A stretch of 64,000 bases of DNA from Epilithonimonas zeae (GTDB lineage: Bacteria > Bacteroidota > Bacteroidia > Flavobacteriales > Weeksellaceae), in the NCBI RefSeq assembly GCF_900141765.1, contig NZ_FSRK01000001.1, positions 868,001 to 932,000 of the forward strand. Reading direction: 5' to 3'. Shown here one piece after another: positions 9,296-17,024 of the stretch. The stretch's first letter is position 1. Every line of letters starts with the position of its first letter. The translations under genes were made by a program, and so were the position numbers. A model generated the notes under the pieces. It did not search any database and had not been told where the DNA came from. It saw only the letters and a program-made list of their open reading frames with translations.

Positions 9296-9739
9296 ATGGA
9301 AAAAGTAACAGCAAAAGCTTCTATCGGAATTCAGAAGCCTGTTTCAGAAGTTTTTGAAGCGATTATCAATCCGGAAATAATGCAGAATTATTTCATTTCC
9401 AAAGGTTCCGGAAGAATGGAAACCAGTAAGGAAATCTTCTGGTCTTTCCCAGAGTTTGATGGTTCCTATCCGTTGACAACGAAAGAAATAATTCCCAATG
9501 AAAAAATTGTTTTTGTGTGGGATCCAAAATCTGTTGTGACAATAGAGTTACAACAATTATCTGAAAATAATACAGTGATAAAAGTTGCGGAAGAAGGGCA
9601 TAACACAGACGAGAAAGGTATAAAGTGGGCAATAGGTCAAACAGAAGGCTGGGCCAATTTTCTGGCTTGTATGAAGGCTTGGCTGGAATATGGAATCCAT
9701 TTACGGAAAGGCGCTTTTGACTTTATGAAAACTAACTAA
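9296..9739 (+). CDS. SRPBCC domain protein
   Basis: The last SRPBCC member of the cluster (147 residues), with IGIQKPVSEVFEAIINPEIM at the start and EGWANFLACMKAWLEYG as the closing helix. It lies 4 nt after the RibD-like gene and directly before a terminator shared with the convergent gene at 9771. Confidence 0.8.
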   Translation: MEKVTAKASIGIQKPVSEVFEAIINPEIMQNYFISKGSGRMETSKEIFWSFPEFDGSYPLTTKEIIPNEKIVFVWDPKSVVTIELQQLSENNTVIKVAEEGHNTDEKGIKWAIGQTEGWANFLACMKAWLEYGIHLRKGAFDFMKTN

Positions 9740-9743
9740 AATT

Positions 9744-9767
9744 AAAGCTTTGTGATTGCAAAGCTTT
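9744..9767. terminator. Terminator between convergent genes
   Basis: AAAGCTTTG (9744-9752) pairs with CAAAGCTTT (9759-9767) around a 6-nt loop, followed by T residues on the plus strand. It closes the SRPBCC/VOC cluster and may also serve the opposing gene. Confidence 0.8.
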
Positions 9768-9770
9768 TTT

Positions 9771-10397
9771 CTATTCTTTGATAGGATCAAAATCTGAAAA
9801 GAATACTGCGGAGTCAGAAGATTGATAAGGCTTCTTCTTTAGCAGTATCTGTTCATTATTTTTAATTTTATAACTGTAAACACTATCGTTATAGAATTCG
9901 ACTTTTGCAAAGTTTTCCAATTTGTTATTTCTGAGTTTGAAAAATAACGTAGTGTTGCTCCCCGAAAACATATAAGAATTAATACAGTTTCTCGTAGGAT
10001 TGTAATGGAGATTAGGATATTCTTGAGAATTAGTTATGTCTATTAATTTTTGCTGTTTTGGATCAAATATCAACAGCTTTTCTATTTCATTAGAACCTCG
10101 AGCTGCTTGAGCAAAAGAAATTTTGATGTCATTATAGCCATCGTTATTCAGGTCTTCATCGGTTGTTACATATAGATTGCTTTCCTCTTTTCTGAAATTT
10201 CCCAATTGGATTTGAATCCATTGATTAGCAGATTTCTTGTATAAAATGAAATCTACAACGGGTTGTTTGCCTTTATTGTTTTGTGTGATATTGATTTTGT
10301 ATTGATTAGCTTTTATAACTGTTTTTGAATCAGAAAAATATTCATTTTTTTGACTGAAGCAAATGCTGGAAATTAAAAGAAATAATAATTTGTACAT
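9771..10397 (-). CDS. Secreted XAC2610-like protein
   Basis: A 208-residue exported protein with a short signal peptide (LLFLLISSICFSQ). A calcium-loop-like DEDLNNDGYNDI motif and surrounding beta strands resemble XAC2610-related/VCBS-like proteins of unknown function. It stands alone and converges on the cluster above. Confidence 0.6.
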   Translation of the reverse strand: MYKLLFLLISSICFSQKNEYFSDSKTVIKANQYKINITQNNKGKQPVVDFILYKKSANQWIQIQLGNFRKEESNLYVTTDEDLNNDGYNDIKISFAQAARGSNEIEKLLIFDPKQQKLIDITNSQEYPNLHYNPTRNCINSYMFSGSNTTLFFKLRNNKLENFAKVEFYNDSVYSYKIKNNEQILLKKKPYQSSDSAVFFSDFDPIKE

Positions 10398-10458
10398 AAA
10401 GGTGTTTTCGACAAAGTAATGAAAACTTGTTTTAATGGAAAAATGTTTCTATTGTGCG

Positions 10459-10542
10459 CAGCGCGCCCCGGCTTGAACGGAGCTCTTTTTTGTTTTTGCT
10501 AAAAACAAAAAAAGCGGGAGTGGAAGACGGATAAAGGCGCCC
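10459..10542. repeat. REP-like intergenic element
   Basis: A GC-rich island in an AT-rich gap: GCAGCGCGCCCCGGC, then GAACGGAGCTC, a perfect T/A hairpin (TTTTTTGTTTTT-gct-AAAAACAAAAAAA), and GCGGGAGTGGAAGACGG ending in GGCGCCC. The layout (GCCCC...GGAGC, A/T hairpin, GCGGGA) resembles the repeated intergenic elements common in flavobacterial genomes. A related element is at 16855-16946. Confidence 0.6.
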
Positions 10543-10632
10543 AAACCTAACGAAGTGGTTAGTCAATAATTATTTAAAGTAAAAGATTTAGGTCTGCGTC
10601 TTCCTAAATGTAAAACGTAAAACTTTAAAAAA

Positions 10633-10872
10633 ATGAAAAAAGGAATTTTAGCCATCGCAGGTTTAGCAGCTATCGCAATCATCGCCAAAAAAGCGCAAAA
10701 AAGAAAAGCATTCGTAAGAGGAATCTTCGACGAATATGATGTGAAAGAAAGAACACCGTTCGGTTTTGCAGACAGAATCAGAACGATGAATGATGAAGAT
10801 TACAACTCTTTGAAGGAGAAAGTGAGAGCGCAATTTGGAAGAGGATGCTGCAAACCAAGAACTGCAGAATAA
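10633..10872 (+). CDS. Small hypothetical protein
   Basis: A 79-residue basic protein with an N-terminal hydrophobic helix (residues 4-18), then KKAQKRK and a charged remainder that ends in RGCCKPRT. It could be a membrane-anchored or exported small protein. It has its own strong terminator and lies downstream of the REP-like element. No family recognised. Confidence 0.65.
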   Translation: MKKGILAIAGLAAIAIIAKKAQKRKAFVRGIFDEYDVKERTPFGFADRIRTMNDEDYNSLKEKVRAQFGRGCCKPRTAE

Positions 10873-10902
10873 TTTTTTAAAAAATTAAATTAAATTGTTA
10901 AG

Positions 10903-10932
10903 AAAAACGGAAAGTGATTGCTTTCCGTTTTT
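10903..10932 (+). terminator. Rho-independent terminator
   Basis: AAAAACGGAAAG (10903-10914) pairs with CTTTCCGTTTTT (10921-10932), loop TGATTG, with a T run after it. Confidence 0.9.
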
Positions 10933-11043
10933 TTTGCTTTTATTTCTCGCAAACCGGGCAAGTTTTGCTGATTTTCTATTCGCATAATCTATGAAATCGG
11001 TGAGAAATTAATTTTTGAGTGTTATTAAAATAAACGGAATCAT

Positions 11044-11051
11044 TAAATTTG
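11044..11051 (+). promoter_or_regulatory. -7 promoter box directly before the J-domain gene
   Basis: TAAATTTG matches the TAnnTTTG consensus and ends 4 nt before the GTG start at 11056. Transcription would then begin at or very near the start codon, giving a leaderless message. No TTG box at ideal spacing was found. Confidence 0.45.
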
Positions 11052-11055
11052 CTTT

Positions 11056-11700
11056 GTGAAGGATTACTATTACTTTCTCGGAATTCCTCAAAATGCTTCT
11101 GCAGAAGACATCAAAAAAGCCTACAGAAAATTGTCTCTGAAATATCATCCGGATAAAAATGATAATGATGAGTTCTTTTCAGATAGATTCAAAGAGATCA
11201 AGGAAGCTTATGAAACTTTGATGGATGATGGACGACGAAAGTTGTATGACCAAAATCTCTCCAGCCAGCAAAGAAATGTGAAGAGTATTCTTCCTCCGAA
11301 AATCAAGAATTTTTCTGCTAGTAAAATCCGAGCAATAAAAGGTGAGGAAATTACTATTTATTGGAATACTTATGATGCGGACTTGGTGAAAATTGTTCCT
11401 TTTGGATTAGAAAAACCGAACGGTGAAAGGACGATTAGAATAAAAGAATTTGATTCTCAAGGGAAATTCCAGATTTTGCTCCACGCGACAAATACTGTTC
11501 TTCATAAAACAATTGTTCAGGGAATTACAATTACAGAATTAGCAGAATCTGAATCGGGTTCTGAAGAAAAAGAGTCGTTAAACAACCCAACTGAATCTTT
11601 CCAAAAATTGCCCAAAAAAGAAAACCAATCTAAAAGACTGGTTTCTGTTCTTATATTTTTAGCATTAGTTGCTATGATTATCTGGATAATGTTTAGCTGA
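11056..11700 (+). CDS. Membrane-anchored J-domain protein
   Basis: A 214-residue protein. Residues 1-65 are a J-domain ([21 protein letters not shown], then HPDKN), which stimulates Hsp70 ATPase. A middle beta-rich segment (about 80-160) has no clear family. Residues about 193-213 form a C-terminal transmembrane helix, so the J-domain faces the cytoplasm as a tail-anchored Hsp70 recruiter. The start codon is GTG, immediately after a -7 box. The 3' end overlaps the convergent small gene at 11693 by 8 nt. Confidence 0.8.
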   Translation: MKDYYYFLGIPQNASAEDIKKAYRKLSLKYHPDKNDNDEFFSDRFKEIKEAYETLMDDGRRKLYDQNLSSQQRNVKSILPPKIKNFSASKIRAIKGEEITIYWNTYDADLVKIVPFGLEKPNGERTIRIKEFDSQGKFQILLHATNTVLHKTIVQGITITELAESESGSEEKESLNNPTESFQKLPKKENQSKRLVSVLIFLALVAMIIWIMFS

Positions 11701-11845
11701 TCTTTGCACGGCCAGGACATTTTTTGCAACGCTTTCCTTTCTTGAATTTTTTGCAGCAATTTTTTTTGCCACAATACATTTCTTCTGTATTTCCAAATGC
11801 TGGTGTAAGAGGTGCAATTCTAAATGCGATAACTGGCTGATTCAT
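11693..11845 (-). CDS. Small Cys-rich protein, 50 residues
   Basis: A short frame running from ATG at 11845 to TAA at 11693. It encodes an N-terminal segment [17 protein letters not shown] and then a Lys/Cys-rich tail, [20 protein letters not shown], closed by CPG. The five or six clustered Cys suggest metal binding. Short proteins ending in such a [19 protein letters not shown] tail recur in flavobacteria as far as I recall. It is tail-to-tail with the J-domain gene, overlapping by 8 nt. Confidence 0.6.
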   Translation of the reverse strand: MNQPVIAFRIAPLTPAFGNTEEMYCGKKNCCKKFKKGKRCKKCPGRAKIS

Positions 11846-11901
11846 ATCGCAAATATAAAGTAATTTAGACTAATTACAAATAGAAACTGAAATAAATCAT
11901 A

Positions 11902-12570
11902 TTATTTTAAATAAGGCTCCATCACTTTTGCCCAAAGTCGATAACCTACAGGCTTCATATGCAACATATCTTCTTTGAAAATGTCGGTTCTTACTTTTCC
12001 GTTTTCGTCATTCATTACTTTTGTAATATCAATATATTTTGCTCTTTTTTGAGTTTTAAGGTAAGCTTGTATTGATTGATTAAGTTCTTTCATCTGCGGC
12101 CAAAACTGTTCACGGCTTGGTGAATATTTGATAGAAACATAGGCTACCGGAACTTTCGGATATTTAGCTCTGATTTTTCCAAAGAATGTTTTGAATCTTT
12201 CTAAAACTTCGGCTGAAGAAGGATTGTCTGTAGCAATATCATTTTCTCCACAATAGATAACGATTTGTTTAGGATTGTAAGGTGTGAGAAGTTCCTCGGA
12301 ATAATTATTAAGATCCAATAATCTGGAACCTCCAAAACCTCTGTTGATAATCGTTTTTCCTGGAAAATAATCATTCACGTCTTTCCAATAAGTAAAAGAT
12401 GAACTTCCTACAAATAGAATTGGTTTCTTCGTAATTCCGTTGGTTTGGTCAAGTTTTTTGAATTCCTGAATCTCTTTCCAATAAGGTTTTTCCTGAGCAA
12501 AGAATAGGAGAGAGTTGAGAATCATTGCCAAGAAAAAAAGCTTTTTGAAAAGCTGTCCGTTGTATTTCAT
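11902..12570 (-). CDS. Secreted SGNH/GDSL-type hydrolase
   Basis: A 222-residue SGNH hydrolase with an N-terminal signal peptide. Blocks in order: catalytic Ser in FVGSSSFTYW, GGSRL (Gly block), GENDIA (Asn block), and DMLHMKPVGY carrying the Asp-His pair. Such enzymes act as esterases or carbohydrate deacetylases in the periplasm or outside. The frame extends upstream to 12615, but MKYNGQLFKKLFFLAM at 12570 gives a proper signal peptide and is chosen. Confidence 0.8.
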   Translation of the reverse strand: MKYNGQLFKKLFFLAMILNSLLFFAQEKPYWKEIQEFKKLDQTNGITKKPILFVGSSSFTYWKDVNDYFPGKTIINRGFGGSRLLDLNNYSEELLTPYNPKQIVIYCGENDIATDNPSSAEVLERFKTFFGKIRAKYPKVPVAYVSIKYSPSREQFWPQMKELNQSIQAYLKTQKRAKYIDITKVMNDENGKVRTDIFKEDMLHMKPVGYRLWAKVMEPYLK

Positions 12571-12601
12571 TTTTAAATTTTTTGAAGTTTCAAGGTAAAA
12601 A

Positions 12602-12627
12602 AAATCAGCTGCCAAAGCAACTGATTT
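12602..12627 (-). terminator. Terminator of the endonuclease gene
   Basis: AAATCAG (12602-12608) with TGC pairs with GCA and CTGATTT (12621-12627) around CAAA, with A/T tracts on both sides. On the minus strand it lies just beyond the 12655 stop codon. Confidence 0.65.
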
Positions 12628-12654
12628 CAGGTTTTTAATATTTGTTTAAGACAA

Positions 12655-13716
12655 TTAATCCACGATAAATTTCGTGTTCAATTCACCTGTTTTCAAGATG
12701 TAAATACCTTTTGGAAGATTTTTTAAAGTAATTGTATTTCCGTTTTGAAACGGATTTTCAATTGTTTGTACATTCTGTCCAACAGTATTGTAAATAAACG
12801 CTTTTTTGAATTGTTTCAAGTCTTTATCTCCTGTTACCTGAATTGTATTTCCTTTTACAGGGTTTGGAGCGATTGTCAAGTTCTTAGAGAAAGAAGCATC
12901 ATCTACAGCCATTACAGTTCCCCAGATTTGAGCAATATATTCTGGATGATCAATGAATGGATTTCTGTTTCCTTGGTATGCATAAACTGCATTATTCCTG
13001 TCAATTTCTTTTTGAGATAGAGGATCTTGCTGATGCCATCTTAGCAACATACTTAGGAAAGGCTCTCCAAAAACTTTAAAAGTGCTTCCGTCATACATAT
13101 CATAATTAAATCCGGTAATTAACGATTGATATCTTGTAGCAAAATAGAAATAGATTCTTGCAATATCACCTTTGAACTCATTAATTGGTTCGAAAACGGT
13201 TCCGCCATAACCATTCAGTTTACTACTTCCTAATTTTGAGCCATTTCTGGAAGTCCAAGTTGCAGTTCCAACTTCTCCATAAGGCCAGTTGCTTCTTCTA
13301 CCATTCACATAACCGTCAGTTGGTAAAAGGTGGTGGTAGTCATTATGCATTGGTGTTCTATCGTCGAACGTCGATTTTGGAATCGTATGCTCTCTGTTAT
13401 AACAAGATGCTTCTCCGCTGTAATTACCGCATTGATTAGCTCCCATTGTATAATTGTAAGGATCTGGTCCGGTCGGATTTTCAGAATAAATATCTAAAAC
13501 AGTATTATCTTTTTCATAATATTTGTCTCTGTCAGCAGAAGAAAAAACATTCCAATTATAACCTTTGTCCTGATGACCTCTTGTAGCGATTTCGCTTAGT
13601 TTGGTTTTAAGTGCAGCTCCGGTAAGTCCATCAGTTCCATCATAATAACCGGTTGGAATTTGCGCATTTGTAATACCAAACATCCCAACCAAAAGAATAA
13701 AAATATTTTTTTTCAT
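12655..13716 (-). CDS. Secreted endonuclease I family nuclease with type IX tail (copy A)
   Basis: A 353-residue exported protein. A signal peptide is followed by an endonuclease I (EndA/NucM-like) domain with CYNREHTIPKS (catalytic His in the beta-beta-alpha-Me core) and DYHHLLPTDGYVNGRRSNWPYGEV. The C-terminal ~75 residues (NLTIAPNPVKG...LPKGIYILKTGELNTKFIVD) are a type IX secretion sorting domain. It probably digests extracellular DNA for nutrients. It is a tandem paralogue of the gene at 13912 and shares an identical 34-nt leader with it. Confidence 0.9.
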   Translation of the reverse strand: MKKNIFILLVGMFGITNAQIPTGYYDGTDGLTGAALKTKLSEIATRGHQDKGYNWNVFSSADRDKYYEKDNTVLDIYSENPTGPDPYNYTMGANQCGNYSGEASCYNREHTIPKSTFDDRTPMHNDYHHLLPTDGYVNGRRSNWPYGEVGTATWTSRNGSKLGSSKLNGYGGTVFEPINEFKGDIARIYFYFATRYQSLITGFNYDMYDGSTFKVFGEPFLSMLLRWHQQDPLSQKEIDRNNAVYAYQGNRNPFIDHPEYIAQIWGTVMAVDDASFSKNLTIAPNPVKGNTIQVTGDKDLKQFKKAFIYNTVGQNVQTIENPFQNGNTITLKNLPKGIYILKTGELNTKFIVD

Positions 13717-13750
13717 TTCAAAAAATTAAGGGCGCTAAAGGTATAAAATA
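13717..13750 (-). promoter_or_regulatory. 5' leader and promoter of endonuclease copy A
   Basis: These 34 nt directly before the start codon are identical to 14986-15019 before copy B. On the minus strand they contain TACCTTTA (13743 to 13736), close to the TAnnTTTG -7 box. Joint regulation of the two paralogues is likely. Confidence 0.5.
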
Positions 13751-13863
13751 TTATGATTGATTAATGTTATTAATTATTAACATTGTAGCTGTAATTTATT
13801 ATTAATTAAATATTGTATCTTCTATGTGATAATATATTAGATTTTTAATATTAAGAAATAAAA

Positions 13864-13889
13864 AAAGACAGAAAATATTTTCTGTCTTT
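13864..13889 (-). terminator. Terminator after endonuclease copy B
   Basis: A perfect palindrome: AAAGACAGAAAAT pairs with ATTTTCTGTCTTT, with an A run on the plus strand (a T run for the minus-strand transcript). It follows the stop codon of the 13912 gene. Confidence 0.8.
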
Positions 13890-13911
13890 CATTGAAATAA
13901 ATTTGTTTTGA

Positions 13912-14985
13912 TTACTCAATTATAAATTTGGTGTTTAATTCTCCAGTTTTAAGAATATATACGCCTTTAGGTAGATTTTTCAGAGTAATTGTATTTCCAC
14001 CCTGGAACGGATTTTCAATTGTTTGAACATTTTGTCCTACCATGTTGTAGATAAATGCTTTTTTGAATTGCTTCAAATCTTTATCTCCAGTGATGCTGAT
14101 AACATTACCTTTTACAGGGTTTGGAGCAATAGTCAAATTCTTAGAAAAAGAAGCGTCATCTACAGCCATTACAGTTCCCCAGATTTGAGCAACATATTCT
14201 GGATGATCGATGTATGGATTTCTATTTTTTTGGTAATTGTAAGCCGCATTGTTTCTTGTAATTTCTCTTTCAGAAACTGGATCTTGCTGATGCCAAAGCA
14301 ACATAAGATTTAATTCCCAAGTCGTCAAGCCTTGATTAACATTACTTGTGTTAAGCATATTGCCACTGGAGAAACCGGAAAGTCTTGTTTGGTATCTTGT
14401 AACAAAATAGAACATTACTCTCGCAACATCACCTTTGAACTCATTAATCGGCTCGAAAACAGTTCCTGAATAACCAGAAGAAGCATTGGGACCAACTTTA
14501 GATCCATTCTTAGAAGTCCAAGTCGGGTTATTCACTTTCCCATAAGGATAGTTACTTCTCATTCCGTTTACTTTTCCATCTGTAGGAAGAATGTGCTGGA
14601 TGTCAGAAACCATCGGGCTTGCTTCGTTAAAAAGACTTTGCGGAATAGAGTGTTCTCTGTTGTAGCAATCACCTTCTACAGAATAATTACCACATTTTTT
14701 TACACCGTGCTGATAGTTGTAAGGATCTGTACCAGTAGGATTTTCAGAATAGATATCCAGAACACTGCCATCATTTTCGTAGAATTTGTCAGTATCTGTT
14801 GTAGGATAACCATTGTAAAGATTATCATAGCTTTTGGTTTGGTAACCAGCAGTTATGATTTCTCCAAGCTTTGTTTTAAGTGCATATCCGGTCAATCCGG
14901 CTGCACTGTCATAATAACCTGTCGGGATCTGCGCATTTGTAATGCCGAACATTCCAACAGCAAGAATAAAAATACATTTTTTCAT
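13912..14985 (-). CDS. Secreted endonuclease I family nuclease with type IX tail (copy B)
   Basis: A 357-residue paralogue of the 12655 gene product with the same order: signal peptide, endonuclease I domain (CYNREHSIPQS; DIQHILPTDGKVNG) and a nearly identical type IX sorting tail. The catalytic core differs from copy A more than the tail does, as expected for an older duplication or tail homogenisation. It is presumed to degrade extracellular DNA. Confidence 0.9.
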   Translation of the reverse strand: MKKCIFILAVGMFGITNAQIPTGYYDSAAGLTGYALKTKLGEIITAGYQTKSYDNLYNGYPTTDTDKFYENDGSVLDIYSENPTGTDPYNYQHGVKKCGNYSVEGDCYNREHSIPQSLFNEASPMVSDIQHILPTDGKVNGMRSNYPYGKVNNPTWTSKNGSKVGPNASSGYSGTVFEPINEFKGDVARVMFYFVTRYQTRLSGFSSGNMLNTSNVNQGLTTWELNLMLLWHQQDPVSEREITRNNAAYNYQKNRNPYIDHPEYVAQIWGTVMAVDDASFSKNLTIAPNPVKGNVISITGDKDLKQFKKAFIYNMVGQNVQTIENPFQGGNTITLKNLPKGVYILKTGELNTKFIIE

Positions 14986-15019
14986 TTCAAAAAATTAAGG
15001 GCGCTAAAGGTATAAAATA
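14986..15019 (-). promoter_or_regulatory. 5' leader and promoter of endonuclease copy B
   Basis: The 34-nt sequence is identical to the one before copy A, including the TACCTTTA -7-like box (15012 to 15005). Sequence identity is lost just upstream, so the duplicated unit or the selected control region ends here. The rest of the gap to 15242 is AT-rich with no gene seen. Confidence 0.5.
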
Positions 15020-15242
15020 ATTTTATAAATAAAGTATTTAATTATTAACATTATACATTGATTTGCTACTATTCAGATGATTTTTTTTAATAATCTGTAA
15101 AATGCTAATGTTATAATTGCAAAATTCTAAAATGCAGATAAATTTATCTGTATTTTTTATTTTATCAGTATGTTAAATATTTAACAACAGGTCTTTGCTG
15201 TTTAACTATCACGAATTTTGTCAAATCAGACTAATAATATTC

Positions 15243-16445
15243 CTAATTATCCGAAATATATTTTTTATTGATTTTAGAAAAAATCCAGGAAATAGAAAGC
15301 CCAAAGAATAGAGCTGTAACTGAAACAATAATATAATTTATCATTTCTATTTTAACTGGGAAAGGCAAGGTCTCACTGGCACGGAACAACCCTGTTCTGA
15401 TTTGCAGAAAACATATAATAGAACCAATCACAAGTCCCATCATAATCCCAAAGAAGACAATCAAAAATCCGGTGAAGAAATAAATCATCCGAAGATTCTT
15501 TTTGTTAAATCCTAAAGCAACTAAGGATTTCGCCTGATCTTTTTTGTCCAATTGCAAAATAGTAATCGCTCCAGCCAAATTGAATGTCGTAATGAAAATC
15601 ACCAAACCAAAAATCAAATAAATCATCAGTTTCTCGGTGTTAATCATCTTCCAAAATGCTGCATTTTCTTCAGATTTTGTATTGATGACTATTTTGTCTC
15701 CAAATTCTTTAGACAAATTAAACTTAACGATTTCTGCATTGGCAGGATTTTTCAGCTTAATCACGATTTGATAACAAGCCGATTTTGGAAGTCCAAGAAG
15801 TTGTTGCGTTAATTCTATCGGAGCAATTATGTAATTATCCAATTGGTCATTGCCTGGGAAAATTCCGCTAACGAAAATATCTTTCTTATTGAAAATATCG
15901 TTCTCTTGCTGAATAATTCCTTTTCCGGGTTTCGGCATCAGAATCGTTGCAAAATCTTGACTAGAATTCACAGGAAGTGAAAGTCTGTTGTCCAGACTAT
16001 TTTCCATAATCACCTCATTGCTGTATTTGAAATCGGGATATTTGCCGTAGAAAATATTCTCATTGATAGGATTCACGCTTGTGTAAGCAGAATCTACGCC
16101 TCTCAGGTAGGCAATTTCGCCATTATTTTTATAACTCAGATAGACTTTTTCCTCTATCAATTTAGAGAAATGAGCAATATCAGAATTCTTCTTTAGCGAG
16201 TTTTGGATTTTATCAATATCCGGTAAAATCTTTCCGGTTTTGCTTTTGATAGTAAGGTCTGCGTGCAGATTGGCAATCATTTGCTTGTTCATTTCCTCCA
16301 ATCCGGAAAAAACCGAAATGATAATGAACATCGCTGCTACAGCCGCCACCATCGCAAGAGCCGCCAGCCAAGTGATGAAGGTAACTGCTGTACTTCCTTT
16401 TTTAGAAATCAGATATCGAGATGCTATGTAAAAAGCATTTTTCAA
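15243..16445 (-). CDS. LolC/LolE-like ABC transporter permease
   Basis: A 400-residue inner-membrane protein of the FtsX/MacB-like permease family. It has one N-terminal transmembrane helix (about 22-48), a large periplasmic domain (about 50-270), and three C-terminal helices. Proteins of this type extract lipoproteins or drive other envelope work with a separate ATPase, which is not encoded next to it. The start codon is TTG at 16445, 12 nt after the rbfA stop; no ATG fits the conserved MKNAFYIASRYLISKK start, so translation is probably coupled to rbfA. Confidence 0.8.
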   Translation of the reverse strand: MKNAFYIASRYLISKKGSTAVTFITWLAALAMVAAVAAMFIIISVFSGLEEMNKQMIANLHADLTIKSKTGKILPDIDKIQNSLKKNSDIAHFSKLIEEKVYLSYKNNGEIAYLRGVDSAYTSVNPINENIFYGKYPDFKYSNEVIMENSLDNRLSLPVNSSQDFATILMPKPGKGIIQQENDIFNKKDIFVSGIFPGNDQLDNYIIAPIELTQQLLGLPKSACYQIVIKLKNPANAEIVKFNLSKEFGDKIVINTKSEENAAFWKMINTEKLMIYLIFGLVIFITTFNLAGAITILQLDKKDQAKSLVALGFNKKNLRMIYFFTGFLIVFFGIMMGLVIGSIICFLQIRTGLFRASETLPFPVKIEMINYIIVSVTALFFGLSISWIFSKINKKYISDN

Positions 16446-16457
16446 TACAGTCGCAGG

Positions 16458-16817
16458 TTATAGAATTGGGTTGTCGCCTTCGCCTTTTAGTTCTCTTTCG
16501 ATGCGTTCCACGTCGTCCAGACTTGTGTCGATGTAAAAAGACAATTGCGGAATGATGCGCACTTGCTTAGACATTTTTTGTCCAATATAGTTGCGGTAAA
16601 AAGCATTATTGGTGTTGATTTCTTTCATTATCGGCTTTCTCAGTTCAGCCGGAAAGATGCTCAAATATATTTTTGCGATACTCAAATCGGCAGTTACTTT
16701 CACGTCAGAAACCGATACCAAAAAGCTCTCTTTACTTTCCGATGCCTGTTTGCGGAAGATTTCTGCCATATCTTCCTGAATAATTTGCGCTACTTTTCTT
16801 TGTCTGTTGCTTTCCAT
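16458..16817 (-). CDS. rbfA: 30S ribosome-binding factor A
   Basis: A 119-residue KH-fold protein that binds the 30S subunit for 16S rRNA 5' end maturation and cold adaptation. It starts MESNRQRKVAQIIQEDMAEI and contains VSVSDVKVTADLSIAKIYLS and LSFYIDTSLDDVERIE, all typical of RbfA. Length is normal. It lies upstream of the LolC/E-like permease, an arrangement common in this phylum. Confidence 0.9.
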   Translation of the reverse strand: MESNRQRKVAQIIQEDMAEIFRKQASESKESFLVSVSDVKVTADLSIAKIYLSIFPAELRKPIMKEINTNNAFYRNYIGQKMSKQVRIIPQLSFYIDTSLDDVERIERELKGEGDNPIL

Positions 16818-16854
16818 AAATGCTGCAAATTTAGTGTTTTTATTTTGAATTTTT

Positions 16855-16946
16855 TGGAGCTATTTCCCGCTTTTCGTTCATACTCCTCACGCCCAGGCTT
16901 TTCCCAAAGCTAGTTGCGGGGTAACCACTACAATCGGGGCTGGGGA
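16855..16946 (-). repeat. REP-like intergenic element
   Basis: Read on the minus strand this has AGCCCCGATTGTAGTGG near one end and AACGAAAAGCGGGAAATAG near the other, with GC-rich blocks between. That is the layout of repeated intergenic elements abundant in flavobacteria. It fills much of the gap upstream of rbfA. The rest of the gap to 17024 holds no gene. Confidence 0.6.
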
Positions 16947-17024
16947 TTTTGTCATCCTATTATCCGTTTTCGTAAAAAATACAAGATTTGTCATTCCAAA
17001 GAATACATATAGAAGTAAAAATTA

